A stretch of DNA of 64,000 bases from Coprobacillus cateniformis (lineage in GTDB: Bacteria > Bacillota_I > Bacilli_A > Erysipelotrichales > Coprobacillaceae): NCBI RefSeq assembly GCF_009767585.1, contig NZ_WSNW01000001.1, positions 3,308,041 through 3,372,040 on the forward strand. Reading direction: 5' to 3'. Position 1 is the stretch's first letter. Every line of letters starts with the position of its first letter. The notes beneath the pieces are model-generated. The model saw only the letters and a list, made by a program, of their open reading frames with translations, was not told the DNA's origin and did no database searches. Of this stretch, positions 41,838-50,249 are shown in pieces. The position numbers and the translations under genes are program-made.

Positions 41838-42440
41838 ATGAACTTACATGCTTTTTATAATTCAAAATATATTGGTGATGATTTGCTGATACGCTTATGT
41901 TCGCAAAGAGAAGTGACTCATTATCAGCAATATCATGATCTTTGTGTGCTATATCATCATGATCAAGTGATTGGATATAATCTTTTTCATGCATCTACAT
42001 ATATATCTTCATTACAAGATGGAAAAGTCAAAATAACACCTGAATTTGTTGAGCAGTTAAATCGGGTTTTAAAAAATGAAAATCAAGAATTGGTTGAAAG
42101 TGATTATGATGATAGATTCAGAGTTGGGAGGGTTATTCAAATTGAAGAACATCCCGATTCTGATCATATGCATATTTGCCAGGTCGATACTGGAGATGAA
42201 ACTTTACAAATTGTATGTGGTGCACCCAATGTTGCTTTGAATCAATTGGTTGTTGTTGCTAAAAATGATGCAGTTATGCCATCTGGTTTAATAATTAAAC
42301 CATCTTCTTTGCGTGGTGTTGAATCTCATGGTATGCTTTGTTCAGCAAAAGAACTTGCTTTGCCAAATGCTCCACAAGTACGTGGTATATTGATTTTAGA
42401 TGAAAATGACTATCAAGTCGGAAATCCATTTTTTAAATAG
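41838..42440 (+). CDS. ytpR: YtpR family tRNA-binding domain protein
   Basis: A 200-residue protein. The N-terminal DUF4479 region (about 1-85) is followed by an EMAP/PheT-type OB-fold tRNA-binding domain (FRVGRVIQIEEHPDSDHMHI, IVCGAPNVALNQLVVVA, PSSLRGVESHGMLCSAKEL). The PheT-like domain suggests nonspecific tRNA binding; its role is unknown. Gene order thioredoxin-ytpR is as in Bacillus. Confidence 0.92.
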   Translation: MNLHAFYNSKYIGDDLLIRLCSQREVTHYQQYHDLCVLYHHDQVIGYNLFHASTYISSLQDGKVKITPEFVEQLNRVLKNENQELVESDYDDRFRVGRVIQIEEHPDSDHMHICQVDTGDETLQIVCGAPNVALNQLVVVAKNDAVMPSGLIIKPSSLRGVESHGMLCSAKELALPNAPQVRGILILDENDYQVGNPFFK

Positions 42441-42452
42441 GAGGTAAAATAT

Positions 42453-43058
42453 ATGTTTAAGAAATTTTTTATGAAAGATGAAGAAGAGGAAGAAGTTTAT
42501 GAAACGGTTGATCCTGTCTTAGAACAAAGGCGTAAAGAGAAATTTAGCACCCCTCTCATTTATAATGAGGAAGAAGAGGAAAAGAAGCAAGAAGAAAAGA
42601 AAGAGGTTAAAAAAACTGAACCTAAGAAATTCATACCTCCTGTGAGTGAATCAACTTATCACATGAGTGAAATTATTTCACCTATTTCTGGTATAAAAGA
42701 AAGCAGAAAGCCAGAGGTACATGTTTCTAAGCCTAAACCTAAAAAAATAAAAAAAGATACTGATCATTTGATTCCTATTATTAGTCCTTTTTTTGGTCCA
42801 GCAGACGAACAAGAAGAAAAAGAAATTGAAGTTAAAGCTAAAATGGTCAAAGAAGAACCTAGTGTTGAACAAAATTTAAGAAATATTGCTAAAATTGTAG
42901 AAGAAGAACAAGATCAATTAAAAATTATTGAAGAACGTACAGGTGAATTTAAATTAGATTTGAATAAAGAAGATGAAGATTCGTTTATTGATGAAATTGA
43001 AGACTCTATGAGTTTAGATGAATTAATGAGTCTTTATGAAAAGAAATTTAAAGATTAA
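42453..43058 (+). CDS. Charged low-complexity protein with paired ISPxxG motifs
   Basis: A 201-residue, mostly disordered protein alternating Glu-rich and Lys-rich blocks. It starts MFKKFFMKDEEEEEVYE. Two similar motifs stand out, SEIISPISGI and LIPIISPFFG, about 35 residues apart, and a predicted amphipathic C-terminal helix (SLDELMSLYEKKF). The first motif block recalls the SPIYG-containing linker of Bacillus SftA, whose gene also follows ytpR, but no FtsK-type motor is present here. It may be a division-associated adaptor; this is inference. acpS overlaps its stop. Confidence 0.55.
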   Translation: MFKKFFMKDEEEEEVYETVDPVLEQRRKEKFSTPLIYNEEEEEKKQEEKKEVKKTEPKKFIPPVSESTYHMSEIISPISGIKESRKPEVHVSKPKPKKIKKDTDHLIPIISPFFGPADEQEEKEIEVKAKMVKEEPSVEQNLRNIAKIVEEEQDQLKIIEERTGEFKLDLNKEDEDSFIDEIEDSMSLDELMSLYEKKFKD

Positions 43059-43387
43059 TGAGAGGTATAGGGGTAGATATTGTTGATCTTGATCGATTAG
43101 ATATTGATAATTTGCATTTTGTAGAACGTATATTAACGGTTGAAGAATATCAAATCTTTCGCATGATTCATACTCAGCAAAGAAAGCTAGAGTTTTTAGG
43201 TGGTCGCTTTGCAGGTAAAGAGGCTTATCTAAAAGCTCATCATACAGGCCTAGGTGGCATAGATTTTCATGATATACAGATACTTAATGATGAAACTGGT
43301 TGTCCTTATTTGAATGATAAAAAAGCACATATATCAATTTCTCATGAAAAAAAATATGCAATTGCATTCGTTGTATTAGAAGAGTAA
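43058..43387 (+). CDS. acpS: Holo-[acyl-carrier-protein] synthase
   Basis: Transfers 4'-phosphopantetheine from CoA to ACP. A 109-residue AcpS-type enzyme: MRGIGVDIVDLDRL carries the Mg-binding Asp, GRFAGKEAYLKA the Glu and Lys, and HISISHEKKYAIAFVV the C-terminal motif. TAATG joins it to the previous gene, so the two are coupled. A hairpin follows its stop. Confidence 0.95.
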   Translation: MRGIGVDIVDLDRLDIDNLHFVERILTVEEYQIFRMIHTQQRKLEFLGGRFAGKEAYLKAHHTGLGGIDFHDIQILNDETGCPYLNDKKAHISISHEKKYAIAFVVLEE

Positions 43388-43406
43388 AGCGTAAGCTTTA
43401 CTCTTT
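43381..43406. terminator. Palindromic hairpin after acpS
   Basis: A perfect 10-bp stem AGAGTAAAGC (43381-43390) pairs with GCTTTACTCT (43395-43404) with a GTAA tetraloop. The T run is short, so it may be a weak or bidirectional terminator shared with the minus-strand remnant. Confidence 0.6.
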
Positions 43407-43544
43407 GACGCTTAGATTGAAAGTAATACCAATTTCACTTGTGTCTTTTTTGTAAACTTATTGTTATATTTAATTCAAAGTCACACGAATTGGACTCTTG
43501 TATGCTGCCATATCAAGATATTTTTCAATATATAATTGTTGGTA
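43398..43544 (-). pseudogene. Possible minus-strand gene remnant
   Basis: Reading the minus strand in one frame gives YQQLYIEKYLDMAAYKSPIR and a few more residues, then three stops, then VYKKDTSEIGITFNLSVKE ending in a stop at 43400-43398, beside the acpS hairpin. Composition is protein-like but the stretches are only 24 and 20 codons, so chance is possible. I do not recognise the family. It would be the only minus-strand gene in the window. Confidence 0.25.
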
Positions 43545-43759
43545 CTATTTTAAATATGTAAACAGGCTATAGAAATTCAGTTAACACTTATTATAGTTGT
43601 AATCATCACATTGACAATGAACTTATTATTTAATACTATAAAGATAGAAAGAGGTATCATAATAAATATTAATAAAAAGTGGGTGAAATTGATTGATATG
43701 AACCTTTGATAATCATTAGTTGTAATCTTACAATATGAATTTGAAAGAGAGGGGATAGT
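43407..43759. other. Gene-poor spacer acpS to unknown membrane protein
   Basis: No intact gene is seen. It holds the minus-strand remnant, a sigma-A promoter at 43611-43639 and an unstructured leader of roughly 110 bases before the next gene. Confidence 0.5.
43611..43639 (+). promoter_or_regulatory. Sigma-A promoter of the 43760 gene
   Basis: A perfect TTGACA (43611-43616) and TACTAT (43634-43639) are 17 bp apart, leaving a leader of roughly 110 bases. Confidence 0.65.
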
Positions 43760-44302
43760 ATGAATAAGCGCATTGTTTTAATAATTGTTTTATCTTTGTT
43801 ATTTGTTTTTTGGCTATTATGTGTGGGATTTCCTAGACATATGGGAAATTCATATTCGTCAGTCAAAGCGTTCGAACTCAGTACAGGAAGGCATTTTTAT
43901 GATTTTTATGCTCCAGAATATTATTTAGATCAGACATCAAAGAAACAAACTCTTAGTGCAATAAATTATGTGAAGATTTGGTATCAAGGAAGTGTAGATA
44001 ATGATTACAGCATGCAATTTCAAGTTAATAATAGTTTAGAGGTGAGTTATTCGGTATCAGAGTTTACTAAAGATGAATTTGAAAAAATAGAAGCAGAATA
44101 TGAATTGATAGATAAAGATTTTAATATCTATTATTGTTTTGACAGTTCTGGTGTTTACGTGGCAGCTCATAACAATAATGAAAAGAGTATAATAAGAATT
44201 AGGATAAACAATTCGCAAATAGATACAGAGTTAGATAAAATGAAAACTATTGTTTATGAAATTATGAAGGACAGCATAAAATTAAATGAAGAAAATCATT
44301 AA
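43760..44302 (+). CDS. Membrane-anchored extracellular protein of unknown function
   Basis: A 180-residue protein with an N-terminal signal anchor (RIVLIIVLSLLFVFWLLCVGF). The outer domain is beta-rich, with SAINYVKIWYQGSVDNDYSM, LEVSYSVSEFTKDEFEKIE, FNIYYCFDSSGVYVAAHNN and a final helix. There is no lipobox. GAGGGG precedes the ATG. It is surrounded by long non-coding spacers, with its own promoter and a distant terminator, which looks like a lone accessory gene. I do not recognise a family. Confidence 0.65.
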   Translation: MNKRIVLIIVLSLLFVFWLLCVGFPRHMGNSYSSVKAFELSTGRHFYDFYAPEYYLDQTSKKQTLSAINYVKIWYQGSVDNDYSMQFQVNNSLEVSYSVSEFTKDEFEKIEAEYELIDKDFNIYYCFDSSGVYVAAHNNNEKSIIRIRINNSQIDTELDKMKTIVYEIMKDSIKLNEENH

Positions 44303-44540
44303 AGTAAAGAGAATGTAAAATGCTTAATGGCTTTCATATATGCTTTTACAATATCTTTAAGCATGATCACAGTGAAAGTGGAAAATTGTACATATAACAT
44401 AAAATTTATTGATACAAATGAATAAACTTTTATAGTTAAAATAAATAATAATGTAGAAGAGATTAAATATATGAAAATATTATAGATTCAGAGATGATGG
44501 GAGAATTATAAATCGTTACTGAAATGAGCTTTCTTATAAC

Positions 44541-44567
44541 GGGGATATCTAAGATATCCCTTGTTTT
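44541..44567 (+). terminator. Intrinsic terminator in the spacer before ssb
   Basis: GGGATATC (44542-44549) pairs with GATATCCC (44553-44560) around TAA, extended by a G-T pair, then TTGTTTTAT. It probably ends transcription from the 43611 promoter. Confidence 0.7.
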
Positions 44568-44743
44568 ATATTGTAAAGATTATAAATGTTATTTTTTAAA
44601 TTTAAAATAAGTCTATTAAAATATATCTAAATAATGAATTTTGGACTTATATTTGCGACTTATTGATGAAAAAAGTTTCTTTTTTTGATAAATTGAGAAC
44701 CAAAATGTATAAATATGCTGTAATAATAGGAAAAATGGAGAAT

Positions 44744-44772
44744 TTGGTCATTTGTTTGTCTTCCTTTATAAT
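44744..44772 (+). promoter_or_regulatory. Sigma-A promoter of ssb
   Basis: TTGGTC (44744-44749) and a perfect TATAAT (44767-44772) are 17 bp apart. Confidence 0.55.
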
Positions 44773-44793
44773 GAAGAAGAGGAGGAGAAAACT

Positions 44794-45126
44794 ATGTTTA
44801 ATGAAATCATTGTTATAGGGAGGTTGGCAAATAAGCCTGTTATGAGAGAAACACAAAATGGTATAAAACTGGCAACAATTGTCCTAGATATTGAAAGACC
44901 TTATAGAAATAATTTAGGTATCAATGATCATGACTACATTACATGTGTGCTTTGGAAAGGTATTAGCCAGCAAGTCATGGATTGCTGTGATATTGGAAGC
45001 TTTTTAGGGGTTAAAGGGCGATTACAATCAAGGACATTTGAATCTGCTGATAATCAATCAATGACTGTCATGGAAGTGAAAGTCGAACATGTTGAATTTT
45101 TTGATAAATATTTTATAAAAAAGTAG
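44794..45126 (+). CDS. ssb: Single-stranded DNA-binding protein without acidic tail (SsbB-like)
   Basis: A 110-residue OB-fold SSB: MFNEIIVIGRLANKPVMRET, ITCVLWKGISQQVM, and VKGRLQSRTFESADNQ. It ends HVEFFDKYFIKK, without the Gly-rich linker and DDDIPF-like tip that recruits partner proteins. Bacillus SsbB, the competence-linked paralogue, is also short and tail-less, so this is probably a second SSB. A full-length ssb should exist elsewhere. ATG 44794 follows AGGAGGAG. It is monocistronic. Confidence 0.85.
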   Translation: MFNEIIVIGRLANKPVMRETQNGIKLATIVLDIERPYRNNLGINDHDYITCVLWKGISQQVMDCCDIGSFLGVKGRLQSRTFESADNQSMTVMEVKVEHVEFFDKYFIKK

Positions 45127-45144
45127 TATTAATACTACTTTTTT
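45117..45144 (+). terminator. Intrinsic terminator after ssb
   Basis: AAAAAAGTAGT pairs with ACTACTTTTTT around ATTAAT. The stem includes the stop codon. Confidence 0.85.
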
Positions 45145-45203
45145 GTTTCTTTTTTAATAATAATTGTGTAAAATAGATAAAGTAAAAAGAAAGGAGTTTG
45201 ATT

Positions 45204-47012
45204 ATGAAAATAGATCAATCACATATTAGAAATTTTTCTATTATTGCGCATATCGATCATGGAAAGTCTACTTTGGCTGACAGAATTTTACAATTAACAG
45301 GTGCTGTTAGTGATAGGGAAATGAAAGAACAACTCCTTGATAGTATGGATTTAGAAAGAGAACGTGGAATTACAATTAAATTGAATGCTGTTCAATTAAC
45401 ATATACTGCTAAAAATGGGGAAACATATTTATTGCATCTTATTGATACACCGGGACATGTCGATTTCACATACGAGGTATCTCGTTCATTAGCAGCTTGT
45501 GAGGGAGCAGTTTTGGTTGTTGATGCTGCTCAAGGCGTAGAAGCACAAACCTTAGCTAATGTTTTCTTGGCATTGGATAATGATTTAGAGATTTTACCAG
45601 TAATTAATAAAATTGATTTACCGAGTGCTGATCCACAACGTGTCATTCAAGAAATCGAAGATATCATTGGATTGCCCGCAGATGAAGCACCTTTGATTTC
45701 TGCTAAGACAGGATTGAATGTTATTGATGTTCTAGAAGACGTTGTTAAAAATGTTCCAGCTCCTCGAGGTGATGTGAGTCATCCGACTCAGGCATTGATA
45801 TTTGACTCTCTTTATGATAGTTATCGAGGTGTTATTGTTTTTGTATGTGTTAAAGAGGGTAAAATTAGTGTTGGAGATCAAATTAAATTTATGGCAAGTC
45901 ATGCAATTTATGAAGTTGTAGAACTTGGTGTAAGAAATCCTAAAGAAGTTAAAAAAGATTCTTTGGTCACTGGAGAAGTTGGATGGATTGCTGCTTCAAT
46001 CAAATCTATCCAAGATGTTCATGTTGGGGATACAATTACAACACTCTCACAACCTGCACAGACACAATTGCCAGGATATCGTCGTCTAAATCCAATGGTT
46101 TATTGTGGACTTTATCCAGTTGATAATGCAAGATATAAGGATTTAAGAGAAGCTTTGGAGAAAATGAAATTGAGTGATTCGTCACTGATTTTTGAACCTG
46201 AAACATCACAGGCATTAGGATTTGGATTCAGATGTGGTTTTTTAGGTCTGCTGCATATGGATGTTATTGAAGAACGATTGGAAAGAGAATTTGATTTAGA
46301 ATTAATCGCTACAGCTCCTTCAGTTGTTTATCATTGTTATTTAACTGATGGTTCAATGTTGGAAATTGATAATCCTGCATCGTTACCAGGGCCACAGAAA
46401 ATTGATCATATAGAGGAACCATATGTAAAAGCATCGATTATGACACCTCATGAATATGTTGGACCTATTATGGAACTTTGCCAATCTAAGCGTGGAGAAT
46501 ATATGGATATAGAATATATTGATGATTTGCGTCGTAATGTTATTTATATGATTCCATTAAGTGAAATAGTCTATGATTTCTTTGATAAATTAAAATCTTG
46601 TACAAAAGGATATGCATCTTTTGATTATGAATTTGATGATTATCGTACAAGTAAATTGACGCGTATGGATATTATGCTAAATGGTGATGTTGTTGATGCT
46701 CTTTCAACAATAGTTCACAAAGACTTTGCTTATAATCGCGGTCGTATTATTTGTGAAAAATTAAAGGAAATTATTCCTAAACAAATGTTTGAAGTTCCTA
46801 TTCAAGCTGCTCTACAAGGGAAAGTGATAGCAAGAACAAACATTAAGGCAATGCGTAAGAATGTTTTGGCTAAATGTTATGGTGGGGATATTTCACGTAA
46901 GAAAAAACTTTTAGAAAAACAAAAAGAAGGGAAAAAGCGTATGAAGGCTGTTGGGAGTGTAGAAATTCCTCAAGAAGCTTTTATGGCTATACTTTCTGTT
47001 GACGATGATTAA
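45204..47012 (+). CDS. lepA: Elongation factor 4 (LepA)
   Basis: Ribosome-dependent translational GTPase related to EF-G. The G motifs are IIAHIDHGKST, DTPGHVDF and NKIDLP. The LepA-specific C-terminal domain ends GGDISRKKKLLEKQKEGKKR and EAFMAILSVDD. The 602-residue length is normal. ATG 45204 follows AAAGGAG; an in-frame TTG two codons earlier is not needed. Confidence 0.98.
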   Translation: MKIDQSHIRNFSIIAHIDHGKSTLADRILQLTGAVSDREMKEQLLDSMDLERERGITIKLNAVQLTYTAKNGETYLLHLIDTPGHVDFTYEVSRSLAACEGAVLVVDAAQGVEAQTLANVFLALDNDLEILPVINKIDLPSADPQRVIQEIEDIIGLPADEAPLISAKTGLNVIDVLEDVVKNVPAPRGDVSHPTQALIFDSLYDSYRGVIVFVCVKEGKISVGDQIKFMASHAIYEVVELGVRNPKEVKKDSLVTGEVGWIAASIKSIQDVHVGDTITTLSQPAQTQLPGYRRLNPMVYCGLYPVDNARYKDLREALEKMKLSDSSLIFEPETSQALGFGFRCGFLGLLHMDVIEERLEREFDLELIATAPSVVYHCYLTDGSMLEIDNPASLPGPQKIDHIEEPYVKASIMTPHEYVGPIMELCQSKRGEYMDIEYIDDLRRNVIYMIPLSEIVYDFFDKLKSCTKGYASFDYEFDDYRTSKLTRMDIMLNGDVVDALSTIVHKDFAYNRGRIICEKLKEIIPKQMFEVPIQAALQGKVIARTNIKAMRKNVLAKCYGGDISRKKKLLEKQKEGKKRMKAVGSVEIPQEAFMAILSVDDD

Positions 47013-47036
47013 TCCATTTAACTAATGAAGGTCTCT

Positions 47037-47065
47037 TAGCCATCTATGAACAGGTGGCTATTTTT
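47037..47065 (+). terminator. Intrinsic terminator after lepA
   Basis: TAGCCATC (47037-47044) pairs with GGTGGCTA (47053-47060), one wobble, then TTTTT. Confidence 0.8.
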
Positions 47066-47083
47066 ATGTTGTTCATTTTTATT

Positions 47084-47102
47084 GTATATTTAAAAAATAT
47101 AC
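47084..47102. repeat. Inverted repeat upstream of the PBP gene
   Basis: GTATATTT (47084-47091) and AAATATAC (47095-47102) are perfect arms about AAA. It lies 120 bp before the PBP promoter. Function unknown. Confidence 0.3.
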
Positions 47103-47200
47103 GTTAAGTAACTGTCAATTTTATTGTGGTTATAATTCACTGTATTCAATTTCTTAAGAATGAATTAAGAAAATTTGTGAAATTCTCTTTTTCTTTTGGG

Positions 47201-47228
47201 TTGATTTACTTTCAATATCGTTTATAAT
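47201..47228 (+). promoter_or_regulatory. Sigma-A promoter of the PBP gene
   Basis: TTGATT (47201-47206) and TATAAT (47223-47228) are 16 bp apart. A second overlapping TATAAT is at 47228-47233. Confidence 0.6.
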
Positions 47229-47253
47229 ATAATAGGTCATGGAGGTGCATGAA

Positions 47254-49305
47254 ATGAGTTTTTGGAAAAAGAATCAGATCAGATTTGATGGTAAAAAAGA
47301 AGTAGAAACAAGGCTTAAAAATCAAACTGATCATGTTATCTCTAGAAGATTTAAAATATTAATGGTTGGTGTGGCGATTGGTGGTGCAATCTTATTGATT
47401 CGTTTGTTTATGACACAAATTGGACAAAAAGATTATTATGCAACTAAACTTTCTCAATACAATACAAGTATATTTACAAGTGATACTTTTAGAGGAAATA
47501 TTTATGATAGAAATTATAACAGACTTGTTTATAATAAAAATATCAATTGTGCAACATATTATGCTGTCAAGAATATTCAACCTGAAGAAATTGAGGTTAT
47601 TATTAATTTTTTAATTAATAATGTAACAGTTGATATAAGCGATGTAAAACCGCGTGATAAAAAAGATTATCTTATAAAAAAAGATGAAGAATTTGTGAAG
47701 AGTCTTTTGACTGCTGAAGAATTAAAGCAGGATTCTGATACTGTTTATAAATTACAGATTGAGCGTATTACTGATGAAATGGTTAATCAGAGGTTGACTG
47801 AAAATGATATAAAATATTATATGCTATATTTTAAAATTGCAAATTGCACAAGAGGATCAACGGTGCTTTTGGAAGGACTTTCTATTAAGGAAGCAAGTAT
47901 TATTGGTGAAAACTCAAGTCTTTTAAGAGGGATTAAAGTAACAAATGATTGGTCAAGAGAATATACATACAAGAACTCTTTGAATCAGGTTTTAGGGAAA
48001 GTGACAACTAAAAAACAAGGGCTTCCAGCCAATACAAAAGATATCTTATTGGCAGAAGATTATAACAATGATGCGCGTGTAGGTGTTAGTGGGCTTGAAG
48101 CTCAATATGAACATATTCTCAGTGGTGACAATGCAAAATATTCTATCTCCTATGATAGAAATGGAACGCCAATTGTTCAACCGGTTTCTAGTGGCTCTAA
48201 AGGAAGTAATATGCGTATAACTATTGATTGGGAACTACAGGAAATTTTGAATAAAGAAATTGAAGATTTTTTAAAAAACAGGTCAGGTGGTCCTAACAAT
48301 AATCATATTTTTATTACTTTAATGGATCCAAATAGTGGTGAAATTGTTGCTATGGCAGGGAAAAAACGTGATACAAAAACTGGCGAAATTAGCGATTTTG
48401 CAGCTGGAAACTATCTTTATGCATATGCTATTGGATCCACATTTAAAGGTGCAACAATATATACGGCATTTAAAGAAAATTTAATTACAAAAAACACATA
48501 TTTTAATGATACTGCTGATGGGATTCAAATCAAAGGAACTCCTGTTAAACGATCATGGAATAAGAGTGGTCTTGGGCGCTTAAATGAGATACAGGCATTG
48601 GCCCAGTCTTCAAACGTCTATATGTTCTATGTTGCTATTAAACTAGGCGGTGGTGTTTATGTTCCTCGTGAAACTCTCAATATTGATCCCAAGGCATTTG
48701 ATATTTTGCGTAAGGATGCTGGTGAATTAGGTTTGGGTGTTAAAACTGGTTTAGATGTTCCTAAAGAAGAATTGGGGTATCGTGGAGATGTTACTAAACG
48801 TCAAGGCGGGAACTTACTTGACTTTGCAATTGGTCAATATGATACATATACGCCAATGCAGATGGCTCAATATGTTTCAACTATAGCCAATGGTGGAAAA
48901 AGAATTCAACCACATTTGTTTATGGATTCGTTTACTGAAACAGAAGAGGGAGAAAAGATTTCTCTTCTTCAACATAAAGTGAAAGTTCTTGATGATGTTT
49001 CAAGTTATACATTAGCTTTTGAACGTGTTCAAACTGGCTTTAGAGAAGGGTGTGTCTCAGGATTAGCTAAAAGTATTAATGGATCATATCAAGCGGCTGG
49101 TAAGACTGGTACAGCACAGGTTATGATCAAGGGTGAAGAATATCAGAATCGTGCTTTTGTTGGTTATGCTCCATATGATAATCCTCAAATTGCAGTTGCT
49201 TGTATGTCAGATACACAAACAAGAACATCAACGAGTGCATGTAATGGTTTATCAAAAACTGCTTTTACAAAATACTTTGAGAAATATGGAGTAAAAAGTG
49301 AATAA
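47254..49305 (+). CDS. Class B penicillin-binding protein
   Basis: A 683-residue peptidoglycan transpeptidase. A short cytoplasmic tail and one transmembrane helix (FKILMVGVAIGGAILLIRLF) are followed by a PBP dimerisation domain beginning TFRGNIYDRNYNRLVYNKN. The transpeptidase domain has SxxK as STFK (about 395), SxN as SSN (about 452) and KTGTA (about 617). There are no PASTA repeats. It could serve elongation (PBP2-like), division or sporulation (SpoVD-like); nothing next to it decides. ATG 47254 follows GGAGGTG. Confidence 0.92.
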   Translation: MSFWKKNQIRFDGKKEVETRLKNQTDHVISRRFKILMVGVAIGGAILLIRLFMTQIGQKDYYATKLSQYNTSIFTSDTFRGNIYDRNYNRLVYNKNINCATYYAVKNIQPEEIEVIINFLINNVTVDISDVKPRDKKDYLIKKDEEFVKSLLTAEELKQDSDTVYKLQIERITDEMVNQRLTENDIKYYMLYFKIANCTRGSTVLLEGLSIKEASIIGENSSLLRGIKVTNDWSREYTYKNSLNQVLGKVTTKKQGLPANTKDILLAEDYNNDARVGVSGLEAQYEHILSGDNAKYSISYDRNGTPIVQPVSSGSKGSNMRITIDWELQEILNKEIEDFLKNRSGGPNNNHIFITLMDPNSGEIVAMAGKKRDTKTGEISDFAAGNYLYAYAIGSTFKGATIYTAFKENLITKNTYFNDTADGIQIKGTPVKRSWNKSGLGRLNEIQALAQSSNVYMFYVAIKLGGGVYVPRETLNIDPKAFDILRKDAGELGLGVKTGLDVPKEELGYRGDVTKRQGGNLLDFAIGQYDTYTPMQMAQYVSTIANGGKRIQPHLFMDSFTETEEGEKISLLQHKVKVLDDVSSYTLAFERVQTGFREGCVSGLAKSINGSYQAAGKTGTAQVMIKGEEYQNRAFVGYAPYDNPQIAVACMSDTQTRTSTSACNGLSKTAFTKYFEKYGVKSE

Positions 49306-49330
49306 AATTGTAGCAATTTTCTAAACTTTA

Positions 49331-49339
49331 TGCTATTAT
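49331..49339 (+). promoter_or_regulatory. Candidate extended -10 promoter of rpmG
   Basis: TGC directly precedes TATTAT (49334-49339), 32 bp before rpmG. The -35 is weak. Confidence 0.4.
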
Positions 49340-49370
49340 AGTATGGCGAAGTCATGATGGAGGTGTAAAA

Positions 49371-49520
49371 ATGAGAGAAAACATCATTTTAAAATGTACT
49401 GAATGTGGTGAAGAAAACTACATTAATACTAAGAATAAAAGAAATCATCCAGATCGAATGGAAGTAAAAAAATATTGTTCAAGATGTAATAAAAAAACAA
49501 CTCATAAAGAAAAGAAATAA
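49371..49520 (+). CDS. rpmG: 50S ribosomal protein L33
   Basis: A 49-residue L33 of the zinc-ribbon type: LKCTECGEENYINTKNKRNH then YCSRCNKKTTHKE, four Cys in two CxxC pairs. This C+ form needs zinc; many Firmicutes also keep a Cys-less copy induced by zinc starvation, not seen here. GGAGGTG precedes ATG. rpmG next to the comG region also occurs in Bacillus. Confidence 0.95.
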   Translation: MRENIILKCTECGEENYINTKNKRNHPDRMEVKKYCSRCNKKTTHKEKK

Positions 49521-49540
49521 GCCAATTGGCTTTTTTTCTT
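49518..49540 (+). terminator. Intrinsic terminator after rpmG
   Basis: AAGCC pairs with GGCTT around AATT in the palindrome AAGCCAATTGGCTT (49519-49532), then a T run. Confidence 0.8.
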
Positions 49541-49559
49541 TAGGGAAAAGGAGATTGTC

Positions 49560-50171
49560 ATGATAAAGAAACTTATTTTAGGTATGATGCAAACCAATTG
49601 TTATGTTGTATATAATAGTGAAAAAGAATGTATTGTTATTGACCCGGGGGCTAATGGTCAAAAAGTGGCTAAATTCATTGATGAAAATGAATTATTTCTT
49701 AAAGCCATTTTGTTAACTCATGGGCATTTTGATCATGTGGGTGCTGTTGATTATTTATATAGTAAATATAAATGTTCTATTTACACTCATAAAGAATCAA
49801 TAGAATTGATGAGAGATGCTCAATTGAATCTATCTTTTTATGAAAAGTCATTTACTGTTGATTCACCTATCCAGGAAGCACATGATAAGATGGTGTTAGC
49901 AGGATATGAGATTCGATGGTTGTTGTTAGAGGGACACTGTCAAGGGAGTAGTATGATTTACATTCCTTCTGAAAATGCCTTAATGAGTGGAGATGTTTTG
50001 TTTGCTGGATCTATTGGGCGTTATGATTTTCCTACATCTTCACATTTACAGACAAAAAAATCATTAGAACAAATTAAAGAATTTACGTTTGACGCAAGGC
50101 TATTACCAGGTCATGGTGAAGAAAGTACACTGAAATATGAACAACAGAATAATCCTTATTTAAAGTCATAA
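49560..50171 (+). CDS. Metallo-beta-lactamase-fold hydrolase (YqgX/GloB-like)
   Basis: A 203-residue MBL-fold hydrolase. The metal motif THGHFDHVG (about 54-62), the second-shell His in EGHCQGS, the Asp in SGDVLFAGSIGRYDFP and LPGHGEES are all present. YqgX, the Bacillus relative near rpmGA and comG, resembles glyoxalase II and has been linked to bacilliredoxin-like or hydroxyacylglutathione-like substrates, so the true substrate is unknown. It has its own terminator. Confidence 0.88.
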   Translation: MIKKLILGMMQTNCYVVYNSEKECIVIDPGANGQKVAKFIDENELFLKAILLTHGHFDHVGAVDYLYSKYKCSIYTHKESIELMRDAQLNLSFYEKSFTVDSPIQEAHDKMVLAGYEIRWLLLEGHCQGSSMIYIPSENALMSGDVLFAGSIGRYDFPTSSHLQTKKSLEQIKEFTFDARLLPGHGEESTLKYEQQNNPYLKS

Positions 50172-50195
50172 TAAAAAATTATGACTTTTTTTCAT
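50162..50195 (+). terminator. Intrinsic terminator after the MBL hydrolase
   Basis: AAAGTCATAAT (50162-50172) pairs perfectly with ATTATGACTTT (50178-50188) around five As, then Ts. The stop codon is inside the stem. Confidence 0.85.
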
Positions 50196-50249
50196 AAAAA
50201 AGAAGAAAAATCAAAAATAAATGAGAATATATATATTAGGAGGGTAATT

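Larger units (their letters stand above)
44303..44793. other. Long A+T-rich spacer before ssb
   Basis: About 490 bases without a convincing gene. A 32-codon frame (44327-44425, MAFIYAFTISLSMITVKVEN...) has only a weak ribosome binding site and may be decayed coding DNA. A terminator lies at 44541-44567 and the ssb promoter at the right edge. Confidence 0.5.

Noticed and set aside
44327..44425. 32-codon frame after the unknown membrane protein
   Set aside because: Only a poor AAGAGA signal and no recognisable product; mentioned in the spacer entry but not called a gene.
44666..44818. 50-codon frame MKKVSFFDKLRTKMYKYAVI... upstream of ssb
   Set aside because: No ribosome site, runs through the ssb promoter and start, ends in a Lys/Arg run; probably chance.
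50196..50249. ComK or SigX-type competence box before comGA
   Set aside because: The A-rich tract does not give the AAAA-N5-TTTT pair spacing or a CIN-box; the TATATT there abuts the ribosome site.
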